From Cyrtodaria siliqua (Eukaryota > Mollusca > Bivalvia > Adapedonta > Hiatellidae), in the NCBI GenBank assembly GCA_037043455.1, contig JAWPHD010001134.1, forward strand, positions 124,001 to 188,000: a stretch of 64,000 nucleotides of DNA. The letters are read 5' to 3'. The notes below the pieces were generated by a model, which saw only the letters and a program-made list of their open reading frames with translations, was not told where the DNA came from and ran no database searches. This document shows, one piece after another, positions 1-13,130 of the stretch; position 1 is the first letter of the stretch; each line of letters opens with the position of its first letter. The translations under genes were made by a program, and so were the position numbers.

Positions 1-1279
1 AACAGCAGATCCCTTAAACTATTGGTACTCCAGCATTATAAGTTTGGTGTAGATAAAACTAATATTTTAATCCTTAAATAAACACATGAATAAATGTAAT
101 TAAGTACACATACAACTTCTAACCAATTACTCAATCAGCAGCAGCTTCAATGCAATGATTTTTGGGCGATTTCAAGACATGACTGTTATATTAATATAGC
201 AAACAAAGATGGAATGAGAACCAAAGTGCTGAAAAAAAAGACTTTTTATATGAAACATTATTGAAGACAAGATTGTTTCTGACAAAACCAATCATTTTTA
301 CAGCGTGCCTTATTATAATCTATATCGACACCTGTATCAAAGAGAAGTAGAACACAGTTTATCTAACCCCTTCATTATAATGTCAATATTTATATACTGA
401 TGAACAAGAAAGCCAAACTTGTATGTATGTATGGTGTCATCATGGCATGACCTTATCATGAAACTTCTATTTTTGATAATGGAGGTATCTGACTGACCAA
501 TCAAATCAAGTATTTACTTTAATCGGACTGGATGATATGAAACAGGGATGGACAAAATAAAAAATGTGAAAGTGCAATGAAAGCTGCTCCTAGAGAGGGA
601 GAGGGAGAACAAAATAAAAATGTGAAAGTGCAATGAAAGCATTTAAATTCCCTGGTGTGAATGGAGAGACATGAGCTCTATAAGCTAGTTAATAAGTATA
701 TAACCCGAGAATTGGAGAGAAAAAACACATGCATATTGTGTACATATCCTTTCATAACATTTCTCCAGCTCTGCAATTCAAACCTTAAGAATCTGTTTAA
801 ATGTGCAAAGACTACTGAACAGTGGCCCTATCAATGGAACACAGACACTATTCAGATTTATGCTCATCTTTCATCCCACAGATTAATGAATGGAAGTAAC
901 AATGTTCTACAGTATCTTATCTTCTGAAAACTGCAGTCATTGAAGTGCATAATTTATAAGCTTAATACCCATTTCTTAATGAAAATGTATTGAAAACTGC
1001 ATGCATGCAATTTAGAAATGAGAGACTTTTGGATCACAACAATAAGTTCTGGCATGTTATAGCAAGATATACATCCAACATCAGGGTCTGTTTCTATAAA
1101 ATAGTATTGCAGCAGTAATAAGTTTTTGCATGTCCTAATCAATACAGGTATATCATGGGATCAATGCAAAACTATCGTATCTTTTTCTGTATTTAGTTAC
1201 AATAGTTTCGCAATTGCCCCTCGATATGTAAGCTTCCAGTAATATGGAAATGAAAACCTTATAGCAGCACAACAGTAAT
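1..1279. other. No gene recognised
   Basis: AT-rich DNA. A short direct repeat is visible near 553-637, where an 'aaaatgtgaaagtgcaatgaa' type string occurs twice about 60 bp apart around a purine-rich GAGAGGGAGAGGGAG stretch. An 88-codon frame at 661-927 has no recognisable domain and no splice context I trust. Confidence 0.6.
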
Positions 1280-1630
1280 CAGGGGCGTAGCTTGGCCTTT
1301 TTGACGGCATCGCACACAGTTAAAATTATTATGCTAGGGGGGTCCGGGGTTATGCCCCCCCTACCCCCGATTTTTTTTTTATGTTAGAAAGCATTAGGTG
1401 CGTGCTGACGTATATTTTAGACTTTAAGAAGGGCAAAGATAACTAAACAAATATATATGAAAATAATATTTTCTGGTTACTACGCTGCCTATACAGCCCC
1501 ACTCCACCCCTCCCCACCCCACTCACCCCCATCCCGATTTTTATTGCATTTTTTGAATTTTGAATTTTTCTATTTCTGAAAATTAGGCGTAGGCCCGGGA
1601 CTACAGGGCCTATGCAGAGCTACGTCAATG
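1280..1630. mobile_element. hAT-like MITE (non-autonomous DNA transposon), degenerate
   Basis: The segment starts CAGGGGCGTAGCTTGG and ends in AGAGCTACGTCAATG, so the two ends form an imperfect inverted repeat sharing CGTAGCT. CAGGGGCGTAGC-type starts are common on hAT-superfamily elements. The flanks share GTAAT (1275-1279 and 1631-1635), shorter than the 8-bp duplication expected of hAT, so the target duplication is eroded or the boundary is slightly off. The interior holds C-runs and no coding frame. The repeat nature is fairly secure; the superfamily is tentative. Confidence 0.5.
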
Positions 1631-1787
1631 GTAATTATACTGCCGCAATAACTGCAGATAAATATATAAAATTTAAACTAAGGGCACATCCTCTGAATGG
1701 ATGGAGGGACTATATACCTAAGTACTGCACACAAACAACCTCAAGCTAACTTTGGGTGTAGTAAGCCAACATCTTCCTCTCTGTGAC

Positions 1788-2650
1788 TGCCTACCCCCAA
1801 CACACCATGTGATGAAAACCAGTTCCCATCAATAACCCAACATAATTATATAACATGAGCAAGGTTTTACGCAAGCGTAAAATAGCTGCAGAGAGAAAAT
1901 AGCATTATATATGGGTAGGAACTGGGAATAAAGTTGAACATAATAACAGATCAAGTCAAGTGTGTTAAAACAATATTAAAAAAAAAGAAAAGAAAAAAAA
2001 TGTCACGAAGACGTATACACATGCCACGACACGTTCTTCCCAATTTTACCATCAGTTCTTCCTAACAAACATTTGCAAGGTGGACGACCTGCTTTGTTCT
2101 GGTCAAATCCTTGATATGCGTTATATTATGATTACATATTCACCTTTGTAGCAATTCACCTTTGTAGCATGACATGCTAGAAGTACAAATCAGTACAGAA
2201 ATACAATTGTTCACATGTAAGGGATGCATGTGCGTTAACGTTCCTTACAACACACATAAACTGTTCACTACTACCACGTGTAATAATAAGATTACATTAT
2301 CAAAGTGAAAAACTCAAAGAAACTGTTCACTGTTACTTTACCATGTGCAATTATGAAAACCATATGAGTCGCTGTCGTTCCGTGTCGTTCCGGCAGCAAA
2401 CAAGGTTTAGTGGGCCTGCCTACCCCAACACACCACAACATGTGATGGAAACAGGTTCCCCAACTCCCACCTTCCAATAACCCAATATAAATCAGTGTGC
2501 CTACCCCAACACACCACAGCATGTGATGGAAACAGGTTCCCCAACTACCACCTTCCAATAGCCCAATATAAATATACCGGTAAGTTCAGTTTGCTTACCC
2601 CAACATGTGACGGAAACAGGTTCCCCAAATTTCCACCAATATAAATATAA
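1788..2650. repeat. Degenerate repeat of about 81 bp, three adjacent copies plus one outlier
   Basis: Units beginning 'gcctaccccaacacacca' and containing 'tgtgatggaaacaggttccc' occur at about 2416-2497 and 2498-2580, with a shorter diverged copy at about 2593-2650. A fourth copy lies apart at about 1788-1850. Each copy ends with an 'aacccaatataaat' type string. The minus-strand frames at 2292-2558 and 2501-2890 come from this repeat and are not genes. Confidence 0.75.
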
Positions 2651-3856
2651 CTCCTTGCATCCTATATGTTTTTTTGATTGAAATAATCCATCTAATGTGA
2701 CTCTGCATAAAATCACAGTCATCTGTGATAAAATAACAAATAGTTTTACATTGGGAACTTTGGAAAATTTAATTCTAGCAAATAAATGACCTTTGCCACA
2801 AAGTAATATGGGGAAAAGAGAGCTCTGCAAATAAATACAATCCGCCCATGGCCAAGGACCAATAAAGGTAACCTTGTTTTTTTTTATCAATCACTTGACA
2901 GAGGACAGATCCCATCATAAAACTTCATTATCATCCCAGACCGGTGGCACTAATTGATGGTTAACACCTTAAAGCACAATTATCAGCCAATCAGGTATAT
3001 GGCCGGATGTCTGACTACAATAACTTCTTATTCTCTACTAACATATTGCTTACAATCAGTGCTTTTTTCTATAGACAACTTGACATTTACATATGGTGGA
3101 TCAACAGGGCTAAAAATCAAACCAAATGTATCTTTTAAGCAACTCCTCGAATACCGTTCAATAAATCTACACACAAATTGGACGAATGAAAGGATTACTA
3201 GGTTAAAGAAGCTTTTTTAGTTTTTGTTTTGTGGAATAATAATTTGGTAATGTTTGGAACATCCGGGTATAATATTCATTTTGGTAAATATATATGTCAA
3301 GTAGACAAACTCAACAATAATTTTAATGAAATTTTAACGACAAACTCACCATGCTCCGGAACGTTGCAGTTGAACAAGTTAATAACGTTTGACGTCATAC
3401 AGTGCAATGACTTAATTGTTTGTCACGTGACTACTAACACTGACATGATAATTAATACTATCAAATTTGCTGCCTCCAGTAAAGTAGCCGTCAATTCAAG
3501 GAACCCTTCCAGGGACTTACAACCCTTTCCCTATCTGTACATTACCACTGCATCATCTGTCTGCAGGAATTAAATTATTCATAGATCACCATTTCAATCA
3601 TTTTTGTTATCAAATGCTTTAATTATAATTTATGATGATGAATGTTGGGCATCTAGCAATTAAATGAAGTATTTCTGCAGTACAGCTGGTTTTAATAAAC
3701 CAACTAAATGGCAAGTGTCACAGTGTTGATGCAATATTTATCAGAGCTTGACAAAGGCTCAACACTCTTAAAATGATCATGCAACTCCTTTCAAAGAACA
3801 AAGAGAAACAACTCACAAATCATAACCTTAGTTATTAAATTAATTTTTATTACATA
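2651..3856. other. No gene recognised; two short frames of unknown status
   Basis: Two plus-strand frames, 2954-3220 (88 codons) and 3229-3573 (114 codons, starting with TTG), lie close together in different phases. Their translations have ordinary composition but match no family I know. There is no convincing promoter, polyadenylation site or splice pair. I treat them as chance frames. Confidence 0.5.
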
Positions 3857-5820
3857 ATGCCATTTGTATTTGATTTTATACTCTAAGGCTTTTCTAATAA
3901 CAATTCACAGAACTTGTTTCACAATAATTATTGTTTATATAAAATTACACCATGCCATTTGTATTTGATGTAACATCATTTTATATTTTAAGGCTTTTCT
4001 AATAACAATTCACAGAACTTGTTTCACAATAATTATTGTTTATATAAAATTACACCATGCCATTTGTATTTGATGTAACATCATTTTATATTTTAAGGCT
4101 TTTCTAATAACAATTCACAGAACTTGTTTCACAATAATTATTGTTTATATAAAATGACACCATGCCATTTGTATTTGATGTAACATCATATTATATTTTA
4201 AGGCTTTTCTAATAACAATTCACAGAACTTGTTTCACAATAATTATTGTTTATATAAAATGACACCATGCCATTTGTATTTGATGTAACATCATATTATA
4301 TTTTAAGGCTTTTCTAATAACAATTCACAGAACTTGTTTCACAATAATTATTGTTTATATAAAATGACACCATGCCATTTGTATTTGATGTAACATCATA
4401 TTATATTTTAAGGCTTTTCTAATTACAATTCACAAAACTTGTTTCACAATAATTATTGTTTATATAAAATGACACCATGCCATTTGTATTTGATGTAACA
4501 TCATTTACTATTTTAAGGCTTTTCTAATAACAATTCACAGAACTTGTTTCACAATAATTATTGTTTATATAAAATTACACCATGCCATTTGTATTTGATG
4601 TAACATCATTTTATATTTTAAGGCTTTTCTAATAACAATTCACAGAACTTGTTTCACAATAATTATTGTTTATATAAAATTACACCATGCCATTTGTATT
4701 TGATGTAACATCATTTTATATTTTAAGGCTTTTCTAATAACAATTCACAGAACTTGTTTCATAATAATTATTGTTTATATAAAATTACACCATGCCATTT
4801 GTATTTGATGTAACATCATTTTATATTTTAAGGCTTTTCTAATAACAATTCACAGAACTTGTTTCACAATAATTATTGTTTATATAAAATTACACCATGC
4901 CATTTGTATTTGATGTAACATCATATTATATTTTAAGGCTTTTCTAATAACAATTCACAGAACTTGTTTCACAATAATTATTGTTTATATAAAATGACAC
5001 CATGCCATTTGTATTTGATGTAACATCATATTATATTTTAAGGCTTTTCTAATAACAATTCACAGAACTTGTTTCACAATAATTATTGTTTATATAAAAT
5101 GACACCATGCCATTTGTATTTGATGTAACATCATATTATATTTTAAGGCTTTTCTAATTACAATTCACAAAACTTGTTTCACAATAATTATTGTTTATAT
5201 AAAATGACACCATGCCATTTGTATTTGATGTAACATCATTTTATATTTTAAGGCTTTTCTAATAACAATTCACAGAACTTGTTTCACAATAATTATTGTT
5301 TATATAAAATGACACCATGCCATTTGTATTTGATGTAACATCATTTTATATTTTAAGGCTTTTCTAATAACAATTCACAGAACTTGTTTCACAATAATTA
5401 TTGTTTATATAAAATTACACCATGCCATTTGTATTTGATGTAACATCATTTTATATTTTAAGGCTTTTCTAATAACAATTCACAGAACTTGTTTCACAAT
5501 AATTATTGTTTATATAAAATTACACCATGCCATTTGTATTTGATGTAACATCATTTTATATTTTAAGGCTTTTCTAATAACAATTCACAGAACTTGTTTC
5601 ATAATAATTATTGTTTATATAAAATTACACCATGCCATTTGTATTTGATGTAACATCATTTTATATTTTAAGGCTTTTCTAATAACAATTCACAGAACTT
5701 GTTTCATAATAATTATTGTTTATATAAAATGACACCATGCCATTTGTATTTGATGTAACATCATTTTATATTTTAAGGCTTTTCTAATTACAATTCACAA
5801 AACTTGTTTCATAATTGTTT
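3857..5820. repeat. 105-bp satellite array, about 18.7 copies
   Basis: The string 'catgccatttgtatttgatg' recurs at 3951, 4056, 4161, 4266 and onward at exactly 105-bp steps to 5736. The first copy (3857) is diverged and the last is truncated near 5820. Units differ at a few diagnostic sites: AAAAT followed by T or G before ACACC; TCATTTTATA or TCATATTATA; AATAAC or AATTAC with CACAAA; CACAAT or CATAAT. The variants recur in blocks, showing multi-unit duplication. The period is a multiple of three but no frame stays open. The unit is very AT-rich and contains TTCACAATAATTATTGTTTA, a partly palindromic segment. Confidence 0.97.
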
Positions 5821-5968
5821 ATGTAAATGGTAACTCATTATTATGATTTGATACAAATGACACCAAAAAAATCTTTCCAAATACTTTGCGGGTTGGACAC
5901 AGAACTACGCTAAGTGCATTTTAGTAAATTTTACAGGAGAAGAAAACAACATAACAAACATTAATCAC

Positions 5969-6070
5969 AGTCTATATAACTTTTTATAACATTCATTCTT
6001 TAAAAACATCTCACTCATTGTCTATATAACTTTGTATAACATTCATTCTTTATAAAACATCTCACTCATT
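5969..6070. repeat. Two-copy tandem repeat of about 51 bp
   Basis: The string 'tctatataactttttataac…ctcactcattg' is followed at once by a second copy differing by one substitution and one small indel. It is a local duplication with no coding content. Confidence 0.85.
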
Positions 6071-6517
6071 GACAAGTATGATACTTCAGCAAAAGTTTAA
6101 AAGGTTTAACTAGATAAAATAATCAATTTTGGATCACTGCAAATAGAAGCTTGACTTCCATCACTTTCAAAACCTGCCAACTGTAGAATTTAAATTAAGA
6201 TTTTTGTGGTTTACTATAACTCTACATAACCTTGGGAAGGAGTGGTCCAATAATGAAGAAATGACAAGATCCAATTGCCACAGTCAAAACAACTGCTGAA
6301 GATATTTTGATGGCTTGTGATGTCATAAACAAGAATTTTTCTGACATTCATTACTCAAGGTATGGCCAAGATGAACAAGAGCTATCTTTCTAGAGCATGC
6401 TCAACATTTCGAAATCTATAAAAAAAAATATTGACATTACATAATAACAAAGGATCCTTGATTAAGATCCAAAGAGAAATAATTTTGTAAAAATTCAGAG
6501 TTTATATGGTACCTTAA

Positions 6518-7043
6518 AGGGGTTGTTGCACTATTCTGGAACTAGCTTCATTTAAAAGGGTTTTAAAAACCATGGAAAAAGTTGAAAAAATTATCAAAAT
6601 ATCTTAAAAAATATAGGAGATATGACCTTTTGAAAATGTGCAAAAAGACTTCAATGGAGGCAGCCATCTTTGAATGATGACGTCATCGCGCCATTTTTCA
6701 TATATGGAAAATAGTTAATAAATAGTGTTTAAAGCAAATAAATGTATTAAATTATAAATACAAAGTAAAATATTGATACTGTATATGCTCTTTTTACTAT
6801 TTACATGTATTTACAGTGATAGTCTTTGTTTTAAATGATATGTATCAATATACAATAAATGGTAAAAAGGCGCGATGACGTCATGAATCCAAGATGGCTG
6901 CCTCCGTTTGAGAATTTTTGCAATTTTTTAAAGGATCATATCTCCTGTATTTGTTAAGATATTTTGATAATTCTTTCAGCTTTTTTCATGGTTTTTAGAG
7001 CCCTTTCAAATGAAGCTAGTTCCAGAATAGTGCAACAACCCAT
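6518..7043. mobile_element. TTAA-flanked MITE with about 190-bp terminal inverted repeats
   Basis: The left end, TTAA followed by AGGGGTTGTTGCACTATTC, mirrors the right end, GAATAGTGCAACAACCCAT followed by TTAA (7044-7047). The inverted repeats continue inward for about 190 bp with moderate divergence and both arms carry GATGACGTCAT next to CGCG. A unique AT-rich centre of about 150 bp separates them. TTAA duplications point to the piggyBac or Kolobok superfamilies. There is no transposase frame, so the element is non-autonomous. Left TTAA is 6514-6517. Confidence 0.85.
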
Positions 7044-7047
7044 TTAA

Positions 7048-7865
7048 TAAATCATTTAAACATACCTGTGGGGTTTCATAACATTGTGACTTATAACTGT
7101 TGAGATACAGGCTTACATACAAAAGGTAAACCAGGTGGGATTCCGACGCCGACGGATTTGAATGGATGAGTACAATAGCTAACAGACAAGCTAAAAATAA
7201 ACAAAACCAACAGTATGTAAATGTTTACAGAACACCACAAGGAAATATTTGAATGATGATTGATATTGAAAATAATCAAAACTCAAGGAGAAAGAAGGAG
7301 TGAAAGATATATACCAAGAATTCAACAAAGAACATACCTGTTTTGAAGTTCCGGACAAAAAATCCAATGTACACAGAGGCTTTACATAAAGATAAGGTAA
7401 TAAATAAAGCCTTTGATACGACCTAGAGCTTCTGTAACATGACTATATCAGTCAATAAAGCAGGAATGTCAGGCATCTGAAATTTCCTAATGTGCTCAGA
7501 TTGGTAAACTTATCTAAATTGTAGGTATAAAATATTTATCTAAAAAAAAAAAATCTCCAAAAGATAATGATATTGACTGTGGTTTTATATCCTCCATAAC
7601 ACATGCTAGTTTATACTGAAACTGCAGGTGGGATCAGACAGAGACAAAGATGAGTATATCCCATCAGACCAAGTACTAAAATTACCTCTGGGTTCCAAGA
7701 AAAAGGTCTTTATACATATTTTTCAAGGACATGTACTTTGTCCTTTGACCAGTCTTCAAGGTGTACCATATTCTCTCTAATACAAGTCTGGGCATTTACT
7801 AGAATCATAACCTTGTAGGAAGATGGGGGTGGACATTTATTACAGAAAATATGTTTCATAATGAT
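7048..7865. other. No gene or repeat recognised
   Basis: AT-rich sequence with short frames only and nothing above chance that I can name. Confidence 0.5.
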
Positions 7866-8126
7866 TTGTTTGTTTGTTTGGTTGGGGTTTAACCTCATTT
7901 TTCAGCATATTTTAGGCTATGTATGATGGTTGATTTCTTTATATTCTAGTGGTGCAGGCAGACCACCCACTTATTCCTGAGCAGAACCTGTCCTGTATGC
8001 CTCCTGTCATCCGTAAGAATAAAACACTTTCTAACTTATAGAGATCCTAGTAGGATTCAAACCCACAGTGATGCGAGGTGAGATTTAGTTTTGAAATGCA
8101 GCGTCTTTACCCTGTCGACCACGGAA
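7866..8126 (-). mobile_element. tRNA-derived SINE, family S1, copy a
   Basis: Read on the minus strand, the element begins with a tRNA-like head: an A-box-like TGGTCGACAGGG near 8110-8121 and a B-box-like GGTTTGAATCC near 8052-8063. A body follows containing 'ggtggtctgcctgcacca', then a tail with 'cctaaaatatgctgaaaaatg' and a final (CAAA) run at 7866-7880. The same body recurs near 10.5, 15.5, 40.9, 50.4 and 60.7 kb. SINEs of this kind are transcribed by RNA polymerase III from the internal boxes and mobilised by a LINE partner. Confidence 0.85.
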
Positions 8127-8679
8127 ATGCTTATGAAGGAAGCAAAGTTCATTTTTATATAATGTTTTATTTCTATCATAAAAGCCACAACTTCACTTTA
8201 TCTTTGTAATAAATATATGGCTGAATAAGGGAACGAGCTTTTGTTTAAAGGATGAAAAACACCACTTATTAGAGTATGGGCATTAATCATGCAACTTATT
8301 TTTCTACTATACAAATACAGCTACTGTCTATTAACCTAATATTTTCCGCCCAACTGCTGTATTATGCTAGTGGCTACAAGCGCTATTATTCGATGACTTA
8401 AAAAATTAGCAATCAGCCATTTAAACTACAAATATACACAATATGTTTTATGCTTATCTATTTAGAAATGTAATACATTATTATTATTATGCATTTATTA
8501 TCGATATGCATTTATTATCGATATAAACATACTTTAAACGCCGAAAACGCTTTTTGACAAAGTTACTTCCCATGACAAACTATCCTCCATTTGTATTTTG
8601 ACAGCAGCAGACGTAAACTGTACATTTCATTTTGTTTTTCAGGTAAATTATATTATTTAAAACAGTTGCATGATAAAAA

Positions 8680-8823
8680 AATTACATGGTTAGTAACTTA
8701 GAATTTCAGTTGTATTTTGGCTCATGTCGAAAAGTGATAAATACTCGCCATAGGCTTGCATTTATCACTTTTCTTACACTCACCAAAATATAGCTGCAAT
8801 TCTAAGTTACTAACCATGTAATT
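8680..8823. repeat. Fold-back (inverted repeat) with about 64-bp arms
   Basis: The left arm from 8680 ('attacatggttagtaactt') is mirrored by the right arm ending 8823 ('aagttactaaccatgtaat'). The arms also share AAAAGTGATAAATA-type sequence near the centre, leaving a spacer of about 15 bp. The transcript would form a long hairpin. No target duplication is evident and there is no coding content. Confidence 0.9.
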
Positions 8824-10454
8824 CTTATTTATTAGAGAAGATACTGTAAATAAACAATTTGGTTAAATGATTTTTCACATCATATCCAGTCTAGGATCAG
8901 CACCACCCCTATATCTCCTGTCATCTCTTATGTATGCTGGTGATCTCCTCTTTGAAGTTCACGTTTAGTTAGAGATAGCAATATCATTTTTAACATCATA
9001 ATCAAGCAGAAAATTTGATTTCCTGAGATAACCTTCATTAACTGTAACATCTGAAACTGTCTTGGGCAAAGACTAGTAATATATTTGTATCTATGCATCA
9101 TTTTGATACGATGATCATGTTTATTTAAACCATTTTTATTACAAGCAGCAAGACAAGATGAATTAAATCACAAAGTCAAAAGAAAACGATAGAATGATGT
9201 CTAGCTGTCAAGCAATTGCTTTCTTATGTTTTGGTCCTTATCCGATCAACAGGAAAATTTTACAACAGGTGTAAACCTTTTCTAAACCTACTGACCAGCT
9301 GACAACAAGCTATATATAACAAACATGTTTTGTAACATAAACAGCTTAATAACCAGTCAGGCCAAAGCCAAAAACTGGAGCATCGAATTAAGAGTTACCA
9401 ACTCATAATTCATTTTACGCATGGTCATGCAATCACGGGTATTTAAAGAACCAGTGAACTGAACAAACCTATACTTTTAATTGGCATTAGTATATGACCT
9501 GAATCCCAGGATAGTGTTGATCAATGGTTTTGTAGCATAATTTTGGCTTCATTTGACATTTTAGTTTCTTTAATAACAATTAACTATCATAGTGATTGAG
9601 CTGCACATGTAGGCATACAAATATGAAGATTAGAGCACAATATAAAGTATAATCTTGCCACATCATTGTTGATACTGTTTACCTAACCTTTTGACCAATA
9701 TCTCTTGTCCAGTCCTCGACCAATATCTCTTGTCCAGTCCTCAGTGTGATATGTCATTGTACCTCTATCTCCCTCTGATGTTCATGTAACCATGACCTCA
9801 GAGTTATAAATGTGAATTCTGTCCAGTTGCAGTCCAGGCCAATAACTCAACTATCAATCAGTCTCACTAAGTGATGAAGATTACCAGTGAGACATGGACA
9901 AATGATGGCCTATCTGGGCCCATCTCCAGTATCTACCCTTATATCTGCCTTGCTTCTCTCCCTCACACAGCTGGCCAATCAACACATGAACAAACAACAT
10001 CAAATATGCATCTATCATTTCTAACAACATCAAATATGCATCTATCATTTCTAATCAGCCTTGAAGGGACACACACTTATTTTTTGATTTGTGTCGTATA
10101 TAACTTTCATATTTCGCATCCATTGGCCAATCATTATATATTAAACAGTCTATTAAATCATTTTAGAATTATTTCATTATTAGAATTTTGTGTTTCTAGA
10201 TTGCAAGACCCTCATTACTCAGTGGCAAAGTAAAACCTCAATGTGTTCTGAGAATGTAATGGAGTTTTAAATTAACTGGTTTCATTGGTCCAATTCTTAT
10301 CACTGAACCAATCAGAATGCTTCATTCATATCTGCATTTGGTTGTTTCTATCATGACATCACTTTCTGATATTATGATATCACACCCTGGTATTATGACA
10401 TCGCGTCATACTATTATGATGCAACAATGGTGTGTTCTCAGAACTGTTTGTTGT
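8824..10454. other. No gene recognised; two small tandem duplications
   Basis: Two exact-type duplications are visible: 'ccaatatctcttgtccagtc' repeated at about 9697-9742, and a 30-bp 'acaacatcaaatatgcatct…' repeated at about 9987-10046. The latter explains the frame at 9871-10233, which I do not call a gene. Confidence 0.6.
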
Positions 10455-10602
10455 ATGTATGTTGTTTTACGTCATTTTCAACACATGTAAGGTTATATAC
10501 GACGGTCGATTTTTTGTGGTGGAGGCAGACCACCAACTTTTCCTGGGTAGAACCAGTACTGTACACCTCCCGCTATCCGTAAAAATCGACACTTCTTGAG
10601 CC
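10455..10602 (-). mobile_element. SINE family S1, copy b (tRNA head missing)
   Basis: This matches the S1 body and tail in reverse orientation: 'tacgtcattttcaacacatg' at the 3' end, then the 'gaggcagaccacca' and 'gggtagaaccagtactgta' blocks shared with copies at 15.5, 40.9 and 60.7 kb. Homology stops near the 'atcgacacttcttgagcc' string, before the B box, so the copy is 5'-truncated. Confidence 0.8.
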
Positions 10603-11405
10603 TTTTAATTGCAGTGAGAAACAGATTACGGTAAGACTGTTTGCATCACTCAATGAGTAAATGAGTTTCTTGACACCAAGAATCACAAAATTCTAAAAAT
10701 AAAATAATTCTAAATTGATTTAAAAGACTGTTTATTAATGAGTATGAGTAAATAAAATCTATAGTTACTGCTTATTGTTGACAACAATGTATAGGAGTAT
10801 AAGCCTAAGGTAGAATAACATAAAAGAGCGGAGTTCAAACAATTTAAAACTCCAGTTTTTTTTTTTACAATTACATTTAAGTATGTGTGAGCAGGTTTAG
10901 TCAAAATGATACTAGGTTAATAAATCAAGGTGCTAAGTTTAATGTTTAAATAAATACCGTGTTCACTTCACTTTAAACATAAATTATAGATGAACAACTT
11001 TTATTGCTTTTTAAACATTTAATATCTCATATTATATTATATTTAATATAAATCTTATTGGGATATGTAGGTTTCAATCGACTGAAGAAATACTTGGCGA
11101 CATGTGGACTACATAAACGAAGTTATATACATTTTCATTTTATCATAGAAAGCAAAGCTTTTAAATTACTGATATATAGTGTTTTAATCATATTTTCCAA
11201 ATTCCTTTCTGTTCATTTAATACCACTGAGTAATCTTTATACAGGATCTGATCACTTCAAAATGACATTTTAAAGTGCATGTACGTTTTAAGTAAATTTA
11301 TGATGAACTATCTTCAGTCAAATTATAGGCAGATAATATCACTATTTCTTCATCTCATTAATTTTAATGTTATTTTGTTTTCTTCAAAAATGAGTGACAA
11401 TATAA
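10603..11405. other. No gene or repeat recognised
   Basis: Strongly AT-rich. Frames at 10710-10904 (minus) and 11058-11273 (plus) have no recognisable features. Confidence 0.5.
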
Positions 11406-12974
11406 ACAAGAGGTCAATGACCTTGAAGCTCTACTGATTGATTTTGATTTCAGGAAGTAGTCGCTACAGACTTGTTTTTTGAAAATCTATTTTTAACCGT
11501 GGCGGCCATCTTGAATTTCCGGCCGACCTGAAATTTTGCTAAGATCAATATGACATTAAGAGCAACATTCCTGTGAAGTTTCATGAAAATCCGTCAGGTA
11601 GTTTCAAAGAAGTAGTCGCTACAAGTTTTCATTATATAACTCTATGTAAACAAAGCAGCCATGTTTAAGGTCAAATCAAAACGATTTTCGACAAGGACCA
11701 ACATCATGTCATACTGATCATTTTAGAAAAAGTCCCATATCAATATCTCTTATTGTTTTGAAGAAGTAGTCGCTACAAACTTATTTATTTTAAATCTATT
11801 TTTAGCTGTGGCGGCCATCTTGAATTTCCGGCCGACCTGAAATTTTTCTAGGATCAACAAGACATCAAGAGCAACATTCCTGTGAAGTTTCATGAACATC
11901 CGTCAAGTAGTTTCAGAGGAGTAGTCGCTACAAGTTTTTACTATATAACTCTATGTAACCAAAGATGGCCACTGGCAGCCATGTTTAACGTCGAATCAAA
12001 ATAATTTTCCACAAGGATCTACATCATGTCATGCTAATCATTTTAGAAAAAGTCCCATATCAATATCACTTATAGTTTTCAAGAAGTAGTCGCTACAAAC
12101 TTATTTTTTAAAAATCTATTTTTAGCTGTGACGGCCATCTTGAATTTCCGGCCGACCTGAAATTTTTATAGGATCAATAAGACATCAAGAGCAACATTCC
12201 TGTAAAGTTTCATGACAATCCGCCAAGTAGTTTCAGAGGAGTAGTCGCTACAAGTTTTTACTATATAACTCTATGTAAACAAAGATGGCCGCTGGCAGCC
12301 ATGTTTAACGTTGAATCAAAACGATTTTTGACTAGGATCAACATCATGTAATGCTGATCATTTTAGAAAAAGTCCCATATCAATATCACTTATAGTTTTC
12401 AAGAAGTAGTCGCTACAAACTTTTTTTTTAAAAATCTATTTTTAGCTGTGACGGCCATCTTGAATTTCCGGCCGACCTGAAATTTTTCTAGGATCAATTA
12501 GACATCAAGAGCAACATTCCTGTAAAGTTTCATGACAATCCGCCAAGTAGTTTCAGAGAAGTAGTCGCTACAAGTTTTTACTATATAACTCTATGTAAAC
12601 AAAGATGGCCACTGGCAGCCATGTTTAACGTTGAATCAAAACGATTTTTGACTAGGATCAACATCATGTCATGCTGATCATTTTAGAAAAAGTCCCATAT
12701 CAATATCACTTATAGTTTTCAAGAAGAAGTCGCTACAAACTTGTATTTTGAAACTCTATTTTTAGCTTTGGCGGCCATCTTGAATTTCACATCAACATGA
12801 ATTTTTGCTAGGATCAACTAGACTTTATGGGCAACATTTCTGTAAAGTTTCATGAATATCCATCCAGTAGTTTCAGCTGTGAAGTCGCTACAAATAAAAG
12901 TTTACGGACAGACGGACGACGGACGCCGCACCACGGCATAAGCTTCTGCTGATCTTTGATCAGTAGAGCTAAAA
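11406..12974 (+). mobile_element. Family A hairpin-ended, tandem-repeat-bearing element, copy 1
   Basis: The element starts ACAAGAGGTCAATGACCT, containing a 13-nt palindrome (11411-11423), followed at once by AGCTCTACTGAT. The body is about five tandem units of roughly 310 bp; each unit carries 'agtagtcgctacaa' twice, 'ggccatcttgaatttcc', and 'aagtttcatgaaaatccgtc' or a close variant. It ends with an ACGG-rich stretch (about 12904-12930) and the hairpin CTGCTGATC-TTT-GATCAGTAG, then AGCTAAAA. The hairpin's right arm is the reverse complement of the 5' AGCTCTACTGAT. There is no protein-coding capacity. Two more copies lie at 34.3 and 46.4 kb. The plan resembles Helentron-associated non-autonomous elements; that assignment is inference. 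Confidence 0.8.
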
Positions 12975-13067
12975 ACTGTGCAGTATAAAATTGCAATTAA
13001 CTGAGCATAAATGATTCTAAATATCTCAAAATTATCACTTTTTTTTTACAAAACTCATCTCCTTTAA

Positions 13068-13130
13068 CAGTAGCCTCAGTAGCTCTGTGAATATGGCCTT
13101 GCGCTTTAGAGCTGCAAACCTCTGCTAGAC
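13068..13130 (+). repeat. SINE-head-like fragment, partner of the element at 63.1 kb
   Basis: The strings 'gcctcagtagctctgt' and 'gctttagagctgcaaacct' match 'gcctcagtagcttatt' and 'gctttagagctacagacct' at about 63134-63190. The spacing is similar. Only the head survives here. Confidence 0.55.
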
